64,000 nt of DNA from NCBI GenBank assembly GCA_017465865.1, contig JAFTVF010000013.1:124001-188000 (forward strand), in the 5' to 3' direction. This DNA comes from Clostridia bacterium. GTDB lineage: Bacteria; Bacillota; Clostridia; Christensenellales; Borkfalkiaceae. Positions 25,032 to 32,852 of the stretch are shown one piece after another; within the stretch, counting starts at the first letter, position 1; every line of letters starts with the position of its first letter. Below the pieces are notes generated by a model. It ran no database searches. It worked only from the letters and a program-made list of their open reading frames with translations, and was not told the origin of the DNA. Position numbers and translations under genes: made by a program.

Positions 25032-25679
25032 ATGAAATCTGTATTATTAATCGGTATGGGCAAATTCGGGCAAACGCTCGGCGAAAAGCTCCTTAATATG
25101 GGCGACGAGGTAATGATCGTCGATAAAAACGAAGATAAAATCAATCAGCTTGCACAAAAATATACCGACGCACTCATTGCAAATTGTATGAACGCAGACA
25201 ATCTGCGCGCGCTGAATATCCCCTCTTTTGACGCCTGCATAGTGGCAATCGGCGACGATTTCCAATCCTCGTTGGAAATCACTTCACTCCTCAAAGACCT
25301 CGGCGCGAAATGGGTAGTTTCCAAAGCCACGACGGAGATTCAACGCAAATTCCTTCTCCGTAACGGTGCGGACGAGGTCGTCTACCCCGACCGCGATATT
25401 GCGGAAAAATTAGCTGTAAAACTCAACTCGGCAAAGGTATTCGATTATATCGAACTCAATTCAGAATACTCCATTTTCGAAATCGCCGTCCCCGACAAAT
25501 GGGCAGGCAAACGGCTTGCCGACGTAAATCCCCGTAAGAAATACGGCTTAAACCTGCTTACGGTTAAAAAAGAAACGACGGTCGTTGCTAATTTAGACGC
25601 CAACTACGTTTTCGAAACGGGAGATCATATGCTGGTTTTCGGTAACACCGAAAAAATACTCGCCTTTTCTAATAAATAA
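25032..25679 (+). CDS. ktrA: KtrA/TrkA potassium channel regulator (RCK protein)
   Basis: A 215-residue cytoplasmic regulator. The N-terminal nucleotide-binding fold begins VLLIGMGKFGQTLGEKL and ends its second strand at MIVDKNEDKIN, a GxGxxG pattern ending in an acidic residue; the C-terminal half is an RCK_C domain. ADEVVYPDRDIAEKLA is the usual linker block. ATP and c-di-AMP binding control the partner KtrB in relatives. The sequence gaaagaggtattt provides a ribosome site. Ends at a strong terminator. Confidence 0.94.
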   Translation: MKSVLLIGMGKFGQTLGEKLLNMGDEVMIVDKNEDKINQLAQKYTDALIANCMNADNLRALNIPSFDACIVAIGDDFQSSLEITSLLKDLGAKWVVSKATTEIQRKFLLRNGADEVVYPDRDIAEKLAVKLNSAKVFDYIELNSEYSIFEIAVPDKWAGKRLADVNPRKKYGLNLLTVKKETTVVANLDANYVFETGDHMLVFGNTEKILAFSNK

Positions 25680-25685
25680 TTTATA

Positions 25686-25730
25686 ACCGCGCCCCGAAAG
25701 TTTTTCAACTTTCGGGGCGCGGTATCTTTC
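25686..25730. terminator. Terminator between ktrA and the degV gene
   Basis: Fifteen-bp GC-rich stem accgcgccccgaaag/ctttcggggcgcggt with loop tttttcaa. It serves the converging transcripts. Confidence 0.88.
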
Positions 25731-25742
25731 AAACTTTTCCGT

Positions 25743-26618
25743 TTATCTCTTTTTGCTCTTGCAGAACACGGCGACAACGCCGCAGCCCGCGTGCGTGCCG
25801 ATGACCGAGCCTACGTAGTTTACCTTGATCTCGACGTTCGGCATTCTCGCCAAAATCAGGGATTTCACGTATTCCACGTCCGCGATACAATCGCCGTGGC
25901 TGATGAAAATCGGATCGCCCTCTTGCATATCCGCGTTTTCCATAAGATTGTCTACAAGCGTGTTCAAGGCTTTCTTTCTGCCCATCGCTTTGCCGATAGA
26001 GACGAGCTTGCCGTTATCGTCCACGTGCAACAGGGGCTTGATCTTCAAGATCGAACCGACGATCGCCGTCGTCGTGGACACTCTGCCGCCGCGTTTTAAG
26101 TGGAAAAGACTGTCTACGGTGAAGTGGTGCGCGATCTTGCCTTTCAGCTCGTCGGCGTATTTCGCCGTTTCGTCGATGCTCGCGCCCGTAGCCGCTTTTT
26201 TCACGACGTAATCGAGAAGCAGACCCTGCCCCATCGAAGCGCAAAGGCTGTCTACCACGCGGATCTTGCGCTTGGGGTATTTTTTCGTCAGCTCGCGCGC
26301 GGCGACCATAAAGCTGCCCGCCGTACCCGAAAGCGCGGACGAGAAGGTAACCACCAGCACGTCGTTGCCCTTTTCGAGGCTCTTTTCGATATGCTGTTTC
26401 GCCATTTCGCCCGTTACCTGATAGGTGGTCGGCATACTGCCCTCGCGGAGCTTCGCGTAAAATTCAGGCTCGCTGATCTTTTCGCCGTTTTCGCCCTCGT
26501 AGTTGACGTTGTTCATGGTAAAGCCGAGGCTGACCACGTCGATCTCGTGTTCTGCGTAGTATTCCGCAGGCATATCGCAAGCCGAGTCGGTTACGATATC
26601 AAACAGTCTTTTTTCCAT
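25743..26618 (-). CDS. DegV-family fatty-acid-binding protein (FakB-like)
   Basis: A 291-residue DegV protein. VTDSACDMPAEYY (residues 10-22) and the TTYQVTGEMAKQHIE and VVTFSSALSGTAGSF blocks form the fatty-acid pocket and phosphoryl-transfer site; SLFHLKRGGRVSTTTAIVGS is the typical second-domain motif. In Gram-positive bacteria such proteins present fatty acids to the kinase FakA, a candidate for which lies at 35249. It is third in the minD operon, 18 bases after the small gene upstream. Which acyl chain it prefers cannot be told. Confidence 0.93.
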   Translation of the reverse strand: MEKRLFDIVTDSACDMPAEYYAEHEIDVVSLGFTMNNVNYEGENGEKISEPEFYAKLREGSMPTTYQVTGEMAKQHIEKSLEKGNDVLVVTFSSALSGTAGSFMVAARELTKKYPKRKIRVVDSLCASMGQGLLLDYVVKKAATGASIDETAKYADELKGKIAHHFTVDSLFHLKRGGRVSTTTAIVGSILKIKPLLHVDDNGKLVSIGKAMGRKKALNTLVDNLMENADMQEGDPIFISHGDCIADVEYVKSLILARMPNVEIKVNYVGSVIGTHAGCGVVAVFCKSKKR

Positions 26619-26636
26619 TGTTCTTTCTCCTTTGAT

Positions 26637-26867
26637 TTATTTGAGTACGTTGAATTTTTTAATGCGTTCGGCGCGGAATGCGACCGTTACGCTATATATG
26701 CCGTTTTTGCACGCGATCTCCATTCGAGGCAAGCCCATAAGATCGAAATATTCGTTGAATTTTTCCGCAAAGTCCTGTAAAACCAAGCTCTTGCACGCGT
26801 CGGTCATTACCGATTTATCCGCTTGCAGCAGGTTGTTCACCCGTTCGAATCCGTCCGTTCTTTCCAT
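26637..26867 (-). CDS. Small protein after minD, possible divergent MinE
   Basis: A 76-residue protein coupled to minD: its ATG overlaps the minD stop (TGATG), with AAAGGAG inside the end of minD. It has no clear family match by eye. Position directly after minD, size, and a segment KSLVLQDFAEKFNEYF followed by an amphipathic strand EIACKNGIYSVTVAF recall MinE, whose KLVLVHDRA helix is followed by beta strands. This is a weak resemblance, so the call is a hypothesis. GTG at 26870 is an alternative start. Confidence 0.45.
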   Translation of the reverse strand: MERTDGFERVNNLLQADKSVMTDACKSLVLQDFAEKFNEYFDLMGLPRMEIACKNGIYSVTVAFRAERIKKFNVLK

Positions 26868-27637
26868 CACAAACTCCTTTTGAGCACACGGCGGATATTT
26901 CCAAGCAAACCGCTGTATTTTTTCGTCGTATCGTACAGCCTGCGCTTGCCCGTCAACAGGTTGCTTGCCAGCATCTTGAACGCAGGGTGGATATCCGTCA
27001 GATCTCCCCCGTAAATGCGGTATTCCTCGGGCAATACCCCCAACAGCGGAGTTTTCAAAAGCTCAGCAATCTCTTTTGGGGAAAGGCAATCCCCCGACAA
27101 AAGCAGATCACCGCGGAGCATATTCACCGCCACGGACAGCTCGGTAAGGCGATAGCTTTTCAGCATCGTGATGATCTTATCCGCGTCGCGGAGCGCCGAG
27201 ATATGCGGCGTAGTTACGACGATCGCCTCGTCCGCCGTCGCCACGGCGCGGTGAAATCCGTCGTCTATCCCCGCGGGACAATCGATCAGGATAAAATCGA
27301 AATTCGGCGCAAGCGCGTCGAGCACCACTTTCACCGCTTGCGGGGATACGTACCGTTCGGGCGAGGAATGACTGCTCGTCAAAAGATACAAATTTCCATA
27401 GCGCGGATGCTTTACGAGCGCTTGTTTTGCGCGGCATCTGCCCTCGATCGCGTCGATGATATCGTAGGAAACGAGGTTTTCCACACCCGCCGCGACGTCC
27501 ACGTTGTTGAGTCCGAAATCCCCGTCGCACAGCACCACCCGCTGACCCTTTTTCGAGAGCTGGGCGGCGAGATTGACGGCGACCGTGGTTTTGCCCACGC
27601 CGCCTTTACCGCTCGTTATTACGATCTTTCTTGCCAT
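26867..27637 (-). CDS. minD: Septum-site ATPase MinD
   Basis: A 256-residue member of the MinD/ParA family. It starts MARKIVITSGKGGVGKTTVA, the deviant Walker A box with two lysines, and contains LCDGDFGLNNVD and FILIDCPAGIDDGF (switch II/Walker B). The C-terminus NIRRVLKRSL is a short basic amphipathic helix like the membrane-targeting sequence of MinD, so it should cycle between cytoplasm and membrane to place the division site. The start at 27637 has AAGGAG upstream; the frame extends 21 codons further without a site. No minC is nearby. FlhG is excluded by the lack of flagellar neighbours and of its typical N-terminus. Confidence 0.88.
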   Translation of the reverse strand: MARKIVITSGKGGVGKTTVAVNLAAQLSKKGQRVVLCDGDFGLNNVDVAAGVENLVSYDIIDAIEGRCRAKQALVKHPRYGNLYLLTSSHSSPERYVSPQAVKVVLDALAPNFDFILIDCPAGIDDGFHRAVATADEAIVVTTPHISALRDADKIITMLKSYRLTELSVAVNMLRGDLLLSGDCLSPKEIAELLKTPLLGVLPEEYRIYGGDLTDIHPAFKMLASNLLTGKRRLYDTTKKYSGLLGNIRRVLKRSL

Positions 27638-27963
27638 ACCGCGCGCTCCTTGCCCTAAACGCAGAAAATTTTGCCGTGCGTTTTCAGCATAGAAGATCAT
27701 ACCATAAAGTATAGCGGAAAATTTTGTCGGTTTTGCGAAAATTACAGAAAATTTCCGCGAAAACTTACAGGAATGTGGAAAAACTTATTACTGACATTTT
27801 ATACCATTTGCAAAAAAATTTCAAACGCTTTTTTATCAAAAGCGTTCTACTACCCGAAAAATCCGCTCTACCGCGTGATTTTCTTTCTCTACCGAGAGTA
27901 GAATTGGGGTTTTTTAATAAAAATACGGCTCGGATCTCTCCGAGCCGCGTTTCGTTTATGTAC
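27638..27963 (-). other. Intergenic region between minD and hisIE
   Basis: AT-rich, no gene. On the minus strand TGGTATGAT (about 27704-27696) is an extended -10 promoter candidate for minD, without a good -35. Repeated gaaaattt words occur around 27717-27775. The hisIE terminator fills the far end. Confidence 0.5.
27911..27947 (-). terminator. Terminator of hisIE
   Basis: Nine-bp stem CGGCTCGGA/TCCGAGCCG, followed on minus by TATTTTTATT. Confidence 0.85.
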
Positions 27964-28602
27964 TTATCTGTTGCGTTTGCAAAGCTCCGCACAAACCTCG
28001 GAAATCTTGACTTCCTTTGCATTCAAAAGTACCATTACGTGGTACAAAAGGTCTGCCGCTTCGTTGACAACGCCCACCTTTTCCGCGTTCTTCGCCGCGA
28101 TAACGAGCTCCACCGCTTCTTCCCCGACTTTTTTGCCGATACGGTCTACACCGCGTGCGAACAGGAAACTGGTATACGCGCCGTCTTCGGGGTTGGCTTT
28201 CACGTCCGCGATGATACGCTGCAAACGTCCGAACATTTCCCCGCCGATATCGTTATACGCGCCCTTGATCTGTTGCGGGAAGCAGGTATACGTGTTGTTT
28301 TCCATATCCGCTTTCGCTCTCTGTTTTACTTTCAAGAGCAGCGTGTCGCTGTCGTGGTCTAAGAACGCCGCGCAGACCTTTTGGGTATTGCCGAGCGTTT
28401 CGCCGTACTTGGTTACCGTCTTTTTCGAACGGCTGTAATAATGCGCGTAGCCCGTGGCAAACGTTTTTTCCGCGGCTTCCGCGTTCATGTATACGAGCAT
28501 CAGCACTTCGCCGCTCTCGTAATCCTGTACGACGACGGGAATCAAGCCGTCTTTCCCGAACTTAAACTTGCCGATATCGATAATTTCCTGTTTGATTGCC
28601 AT
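27964..28602 (-). CDS. hisIE: HisIE: phosphoribosyl-AMP cyclohydrolase / phosphoribosyl-ATP pyrophosphatase fusion
   Basis: A 212-residue fusion for the second and third steps of histidine synthesis. The HisI half (about 1-120) keeps MLVYMNAEA, YYSRSKKTVTKYGETLGNTQ and the aspartate triad, but the zinc ligands are altered: the family DCD is DHD, the ACH cysteine is replaced (ADM), and only the last cysteine (TCF) remains. The HisE half (about 123-212) with GAYTSFLFARGVDRIGKKVG and EEAVELVIAAKNAE is typical. GGAGGTGTAGCT precedes the ATG. It is a single gene; hisK is at 61032 but no other his gene is present in the window. Confidence 0.88.
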   Translation of the reverse strand: MAIKQEIIDIGKFKFGKDGLIPVVVQDYESGEVLMLVYMNAEAAEKTFATGYAHYYSRSKKTVTKYGETLGNTQKVCAAFLDHDSDTLLLKVKQRAKADMENNTYTCFPQQIKGAYNDIGGEMFGRLQRIIADVKANPEDGAYTSFLFARGVDRIGKKVGEEAVELVIAAKNAEKVGVVNEAADLLYHVMVLLNAKEVKISEVCAELCKRNR

Positions 28603-28635
28603 AGCTACACCTCCGTTAAAGCATCTTACGTATCT

Positions 28636-28664
28636 ATTATACAATATTTTTTTTATTCCGTCAA
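28636..28664 (-). promoter_or_regulatory. Promoter of hisIE
   Basis: Minus strand TTGACG (28664-28659), 17 bases, TATAAT (28641-28636). Confidence 0.85.
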
Positions 28665-28755
28665 TAATACGGCGGAAATTTTTTTGTTTTTTTACCGCAT
28701 TTTTACATTTATTCACAAAAAACTCCCGTTTTCACGAGAGTTTTTGAAAAATTCG

Positions 28756-29709
28756 TCAATTTACCGTATACGAAACGGACGTACCGCCGCTGATCACGAA
28801 ATAATACTTCGTATTTCGGCTTGCCGACCAAGAAATCGTAAGGCTGTCTTGCGCGCCCGCCGTCGCTGTTACCTGTTGACGGCTTGCGTTATATACGCGC
28901 ACCTTGTACTTGGTATCCTCGGTATTTAGAGTGATCGTTCTCGTACCCGCCGTCGCGTTCGTGAACGTATAATACACTTCTTCCGTCGCCGTTTGCGCGT
29001 ACATGGTATTCGTTTGCCCCAAATACGAATTGATCGCGTCGTCAAAGCCAGTTCCGCGTTTTCCCGCCACCCAGCTCTCGGGATCGAACGAGGGGTATTG
29101 CAGCCAAGTACCCGTAATGGGGTTGGAATAATACGCCGACTCGGCGTAACCCAGCTCGCTTTTTACCGCTTCGTAATCGCCCGTTTCCGCGTTCTTTTCC
29201 AACGTAGTACGATAGATAGGGTAAATAATCTTGCCCACTTCGATATTCGCACTGTCGCTACCAAGCTCTACGCTGGTCGTATACAGATAATAGGTAGTGC
29301 CGTAACCGTCGGGGAAATGGATTAGGAAAGAAAGATTTTCCGTTTCAAGATCGAAATAGTTCTTAATCTCTTCCCGCTCCCAAAAGTCCATACTTCCCAA
29401 GGTCTCCGAGGTGATCCAACCCGAAGATCGATCTTGTATCGTTTGGTTGAGATAGGACCCGGGCGTATTCAAGCCGTAATCCCCGTCTACGATCTCCGAG
29501 ATCAAGGTGTAATGGTCTTCGCCCGTGCTCGTCGTCAAATCCTCCGCGCCGTCCCATTTGAAATCTTGCAGTTGTACGGCGATCGTTGTTTCCGTAGGCG
29601 TAGGCGCGGTATTACTGTACGACCACGTCGCGTATACGCCCGCCACCGTTGCCACCGATACCACGCCCGTCGTTATCAACAGCATTTTCAGAAAGAGTTT
29701 ACTTTTCAT
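28756..29709 (-). CDS. Secreted TasA/SipW-substrate-like protein 1
   Basis: A 317-residue exported protein. The N-terminus (MKSKLFLKMLLITTGVVSV) leads into VAGVYATWSYSN, the pattern of SipW-processed proteins such as TasA, where cleavage falls shortly before the TWSYF-like stretch. The middle part is mostly polar with many aromatic residues; the last 75 residues (EEVYYTFTNATAGTRTITL to the end) look like a small beta-sandwich of the PPC type. It overlaps the signal peptidase gene by 11 bases, GGAGGGAGTGA serving as ribosome site. It probably forms matrix fibres or a surface structure, by analogy only. Confidence 0.7.
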   Translation of the reverse strand: MKSKLFLKMLLITTGVVSVATVAGVYATWSYSNTAPTPTETTIAVQLQDFKWDGAEDLTTSTGEDHYTLISEIVDGDYGLNTPGSYLNQTIQDRSSGWITSETLGSMDFWEREEIKNYFDLETENLSFLIHFPDGYGTTYYLYTTSVELGSDSANIEVGKIIYPIYRTTLEKNAETGDYEAVKSELGYAESAYYSNPITGTWLQYPSFDPESWVAGKRGTGFDDAINSYLGQTNTMYAQTATEEVYYTFTNATAGTRTITLNTEDTKYKVRVYNASRQQVTATAGAQDSLTISWSASRNTKYYFVISGGTSVSYTVN

Positions 29710-31840
29710 TCACTCCCTCCAAAACGCTCAGAGCGTTTCTCTTCGCGATCTCCTCGACGAGCTCTTTGACCCATCTGGTTTTCCGCGCCGAGGTTACTTT
29801 CACGCGCATCGGATACCGCGCGTATTTCTTGCTGTTCGATACGTCGGTGTAAATATATTTCGTATTCTCAAAATCGGTGGGCGGTAACGCAAGATATACG
29901 TTCAGGGTTTTTCCGCGAATGGCAAACCGCGCCACGGGCACGTTTCCGCATTTGAACGTCCGCCCTTTCTTGCCCTCGATCACGCGTACGCCTTTCAAGG
30001 CTTTCAATGCGTTTTCAATGTCCGCATAACGCGCTTTCACTTCCTCTCTCGCATCCGCGAGCTTTTCCGCAAAGCTACGCATATCCCGCGCACCAAAGCC
30101 CGCAAATCTCGATACCGCAACTTCTTCCGTTACGGGTTCGTCCTCGTTAGGGATTTCCTCTACCGCAAATTCGCGCCAGCCTAAACCGTATTTTTCTACG
30201 ATATCCGTGATCAGTTCTTTCGTCCAGCGCACCTGCCGAGCCGAGGTTACTTTCACGCGCATGGGGAACGATTTCGCAGATTTTACCTGCGTTTCGTCCT
30301 TGAACACGTACTTGCTTTCCGTATATTCCGCAGGGTCTAACCCGAGCGAAGCGTTCAGGGTCTTTCCGCGGATCGCGCACCGCGCCACCGCCACTCTGCC
30401 ACGACGGAACGTACGGTATTTCCTGCTGTCGCGCACCGTAAGGTCTTCGATATGACGGAGATGCTCTTCGATCTCCGCGTATTCGGCTTTGAGCTCCTCG
30501 TCCGCGTCCGCGAGCTTCTCCGCAAAGCTACGCATATCCCGCGCGCCAAAGCCCGCAAATCTCGATACCGCAACTTCTTCCGTTACGAATTCTTCTTCGT
30601 TAGGGATTTCCTCTACTGCAAATTCACGCCAGCCTAAACCGTATTTTTCTACGATATCCGTGATAAGTTCTTTCGTCCAGCGCACCTGCCGAGCCGAGGT
30701 TACTTTCACGCGCATGGGGAACGCTTTCGCAGATTTTACCTGCGTTTCGTCCTTGAATACGTACTTGCTTTCCGCGTATTCCGCAGGGTCTAACCCGAGC
30801 GAAGCGTTCAGGGTCTTTCCGCGGATCGCGCACCGCGCCACCGCCACTCTGCCCCGACGGAACGTACGGTATTTCCTGCTGTCGCGCACCGTAAGGTCTT
30901 CGATATGTCGCAGGTGCTCTTCGATCTCCGCGTATTCGGCTTTGAGCTCCTCGTCCGCGTCCGCGAGCTTCTCCGCAAAGCTGCGCATATCCCGCGCTCC
31001 AAAGCCCGCGAAAGGATGCGTTTGAGGAATTTCTTCCGTTTCGGGAAGGGGTTCCTCGGCATTGTCGAGCAAGCCGAGCACCGCCAAACGCTTGCGTTTT
31101 TCTTTCTCGATGAGTTTTTCCACAATCGGCGTGGCAATCATGCTGACCACGATGAGGAAAATACAAAGCCAACCCGCAGGCGATTGCATAAAGGTAACGA
31201 AACTACCGATAAAAGGCACTCTTTGCCCACGGTAGATCGCTTTCATCTGCGAATACAGCACGGGGAAGCGGTCGGGATTTTCTACGTTATCACCCTGCAA
31301 CAGGAAATGCCGATGCTCGGGATGTCTTTCGTTGGGCTCTTCGATACCGACGATACGGTGTAACACCATCATATCGTCTACCTCGTACAATACAACGTCG
31401 TACAGCTCCAACTCGAACTCATCGGGTACTTGATACACCAAAATCAAATCGAACGTTTGAATTTGGTCGTTGATATCGTTTTCGTAGAGATAGGTATTTT
31501 TTTCGTGTTTTTTTGACATGGAACCGCTCTGCACTACTTTGATCGTAGGCGAGGTTGCGGAATACGCGTTTTTTTGGCAGTTGATATACGTGGAAAAGCC
31601 GAAAAAGCCCAAAAGAACGGCGCAAAAAATCACGGTAACGATCGTATCGATCACTCCGCACTTGTGCTTTTTCTTCAAAGCCTTTTCATATTCCGATATA
31701 ATTTTTTCATCCTCTGCGCCGTGGCGGATCAACCGTAAACTAAGTTTTACGATATAGGTCAGCATCACCACGGAAAGTACCGTCAATAAGACAAATACGA
31801 TCAAACAGAGTAAGAATACGTAAATATCATACTGCGACAT
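29699..31840 (-). CDS. SipW-type signal peptidase I with three C-terminal repeat domains
   Basis: A 713-residue protein. Two N-terminal membrane segments (about 5-32 and 65-90) precede a signal-peptidase domain: VVQSGSMSK carries the catalytic serine, and YDVVLYEVDDMMVLHRIVG has histidine in place of the usual lysine, as in SipW and ER-type enzymes; FLLQGDNVENPD is the last box. A third membrane segment (WLCIFLIVVSMIATPIV) is followed by about 450 probably cytoplasmic residues: three copies of a 151-residue unit, the first two nearly identical. The unit is not recognised. SipW is normally about 190 residues. ATG at 31840 is preferred; TTG at 31861 is possible and has a slightly better ribosome site. 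Confidence 0.82.
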   Translation of the reverse strand: MSQYDIYVFLLCLIVFVLLTVLSVVMLTYIVKLSLRLIRHGAEDEKIISEYEKALKKKHKCGVIDTIVTVIFCAVLLGFFGFSTYINCQKNAYSATSPTIKVVQSGSMSKKHEKNTYLYENDINDQIQTFDLILVYQVPDEFELELYDVVLYEVDDMMVLHRIVGIEEPNERHPEHRHFLLQGDNVENPDRFPVLYSQMKAIYRGQRVPFIGSFVTFMQSPAGWLCIFLIVVSMIATPIVEKLIEKEKRKRLAVLGLLDNAEEPLPETEEIPQTHPFAGFGARDMRSFAEKLADADEELKAEYAEIEEHLRHIEDLTVRDSRKYRTFRRGRVAVARCAIRGKTLNASLGLDPAEYAESKYVFKDETQVKSAKAFPMRVKVTSARQVRWTKELITDIVEKYGLGWREFAVEEIPNEEEFVTEEVAVSRFAGFGARDMRSFAEKLADADEELKAEYAEIEEHLRHIEDLTVRDSRKYRTFRRGRVAVARCAIRGKTLNASLGLDPAEYTESKYVFKDETQVKSAKSFPMRVKVTSARQVRWTKELITDIVEKYGLGWREFAVEEIPNEDEPVTEEVAVSRFAGFGARDMRSFAEKLADAREEVKARYADIENALKALKGVRVIEGKKGRTFKCGNVPVARFAIRGKTLNVYLALPPTDFENTKYIYTDVSNSKKYARYPMRVKVTSARKTRWVKELVEEIAKRNALSVLEGVNEK
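30068..30973 (-). repeat. 453-bp near-identical direct repeat inside the SipW-like gene
   Basis: The sequence cgcaaagctacgcatatccc at 30068 recurs at 30521 and, with one change, at 30974: a period of exactly 453 bp (151 codons). The units 30068-30520 and 30521-30973 differ at only a handful of bases by eye; the unit downstream towards the protein C-terminus is diverged. This marks a recent duplication or gene conversion and a site prone to copy-number change. Confidence 0.9.
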
Positions 31841-31867
31841 TATTTTTTTATACCTAAACAAAACATT

Positions 31868-31897
31868 CTATCCCTCTGCATTTGCACAGAGGGATAG
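31868..31897 (-). terminator. Intercistronic hairpin between TasA-like 2 and the signal peptidase
   Basis: Eleven-bp perfect stem ctatccctctg/cagagggatag with loop catttgca. On the minus strand it is followed by aatgttttgttt, a weak T tract, so it may act as a partial terminator that lowers peptidase relative to substrate. Confidence 0.6.
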
Positions 31898-31916
31898 ACG
31901 TCAATCGCATTTTTAA

Positions 31917-32618
31917 TTATTGCGTTACTATAACACCGTCGCTGACGTGCAATTGCATTTTCGTACTATTCACAGCCGTCGAAAATTCGTCGTGCTCCGC
32001 TTTCGTATCCAAATAGAATACGTTCATGCCGATCTCCTGTTGCAGCATTGTCTTATCCATCGTATACGTAAAGCTCTTACCGTCTGCGCTCGGCGTCCAT
32101 TTAGCACCCTCGCCCGTATAATCGGCACGGTGGATCGTCGCGCGGGTATCCTCCCCGACGGTGTGCGCAAACGTAAAGATATCCACTTTCACCGCTTCGT
32201 CCTTAGTCGCCGCAACCGTGCCCGCCGCGTTCAAATAATCGCCGTTTGCATCCATTTTATAATATGTAGCCGTCGTATCTACCATTCCGAAATAGAAATA
32301 CGATTCGATACCGTTCTCACAAATATCAAAGCCCATCGTCGAAACAGGCGTAAAGGTAATGGTGATCTCCGCGTCGTCGTTAAATACGAGCGCCGTCTTA
32401 TACGAACCCGCGCTTTCCTCATCGATCGTCAACGAAACGTTCGAATCGATCTTATAAGTACCCGTGCTCGTCGTCCATTGCGCAGAGGGTACGCTTACGG
32501 TAATATTTTGCGAAACGTCTATGATATCCGTACCCTCTTTTTGATACGTCCACGTTGCGTATACGCCTCCGATCGTTACCACCGTTGCCAATGCAATTAA
32601 TCCGCCTACTTTTTTCAT
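31917..32618 (-). CDS. Secreted TasA/SipW-substrate-like protein 2
   Basis: A 233-residue exported protein beginning MKKVGGLIALATVVTIGGVYATWTY, a signal peptide ending in the same GGVYATWTY pattern as protein 1 and TasA relatives. The mature part is beta-rich and acidic with few lysines and a single cysteine. GGAGGCTGTT precedes the ATG at 32618; the longer frame from 32663 lacks a site. First gene of the locus, followed by the signal peptidase and protein 1, an order like tapA-sipW-tasA of Bacillus. A role as a secreted matrix or surface protein is inferred. Confidence 0.7.
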   Translation of the reverse strand: MKKVGGLIALATVVTIGGVYATWTYQKEGTDIIDVSQNITVSVPSAQWTTSTGTYKIDSNVSLTIDEESAGSYKTALVFNDDAEITITFTPVSTMGFDICENGIESYFYFGMVDTTATYYKMDANGDYLNAAGTVAATKDEAVKVDIFTFAHTVGEDTRATIHRADYTGEGAKWTPSADGKSFTYTMDKTMLQQEIGMNVFYLDTKAEHDEFSTAVNSTKMQLHVSDGVIVTQ

Positions 32619-32770
32619 AACAGCCTCCTTGTTGTTATAAAGTTTTATTTTATTAAAAAACAATCAATGTTTTTTTACTAGGTTATTCAAGGCGCGAAAC
32701 GTCAGTTTCGCGCCTTCCTCTTTGAAGTATGAAAAGAGGGAGGCTCCCGTCTTTTATCTATCTTATGCAT
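32619..32770 (-). promoter_or_regulatory. Structured leader of the TasA/SipW-like operon
   Basis: About 145 bases lie between the promoter and the ATG. They contain a 10-bp GC-rich hairpin GGCGCGAAAC/GTTTCGCGCC (32691-32714), and before it in the transcript a stem CCTCTTT/AAAGAGG. I compared it with c-di-GMP riboswitch consensus elements by eye and found no match. A role in transcript control is possible but unproven. Confidence 0.45.
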
Positions 32771-32799
32771 ATTATAACACAGGAATTTGAAATTTGCAA
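32771..32799 (-). promoter_or_regulatory. Promoter of the TasA/SipW-like operon
   Basis: Minus strand TTGCAA (32799-32794), 17 bases, TATAAT (32776-32771). Confidence 0.82.
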
Positions 32800-32852
32800 T
32801 ACCTTTTTTGGAAAAATATGAAAAAATTTTTTATTTTTTACTAAACAAAAAC

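Noticed and set aside
32619-32770. c-di-GMP riboswitch in the leader of the TasA/SipW-like operon
   Set aside because: The leader is structured and the context would suit it, but none of the conserved c-di-GMP-I or -II sequence elements is recognisable.
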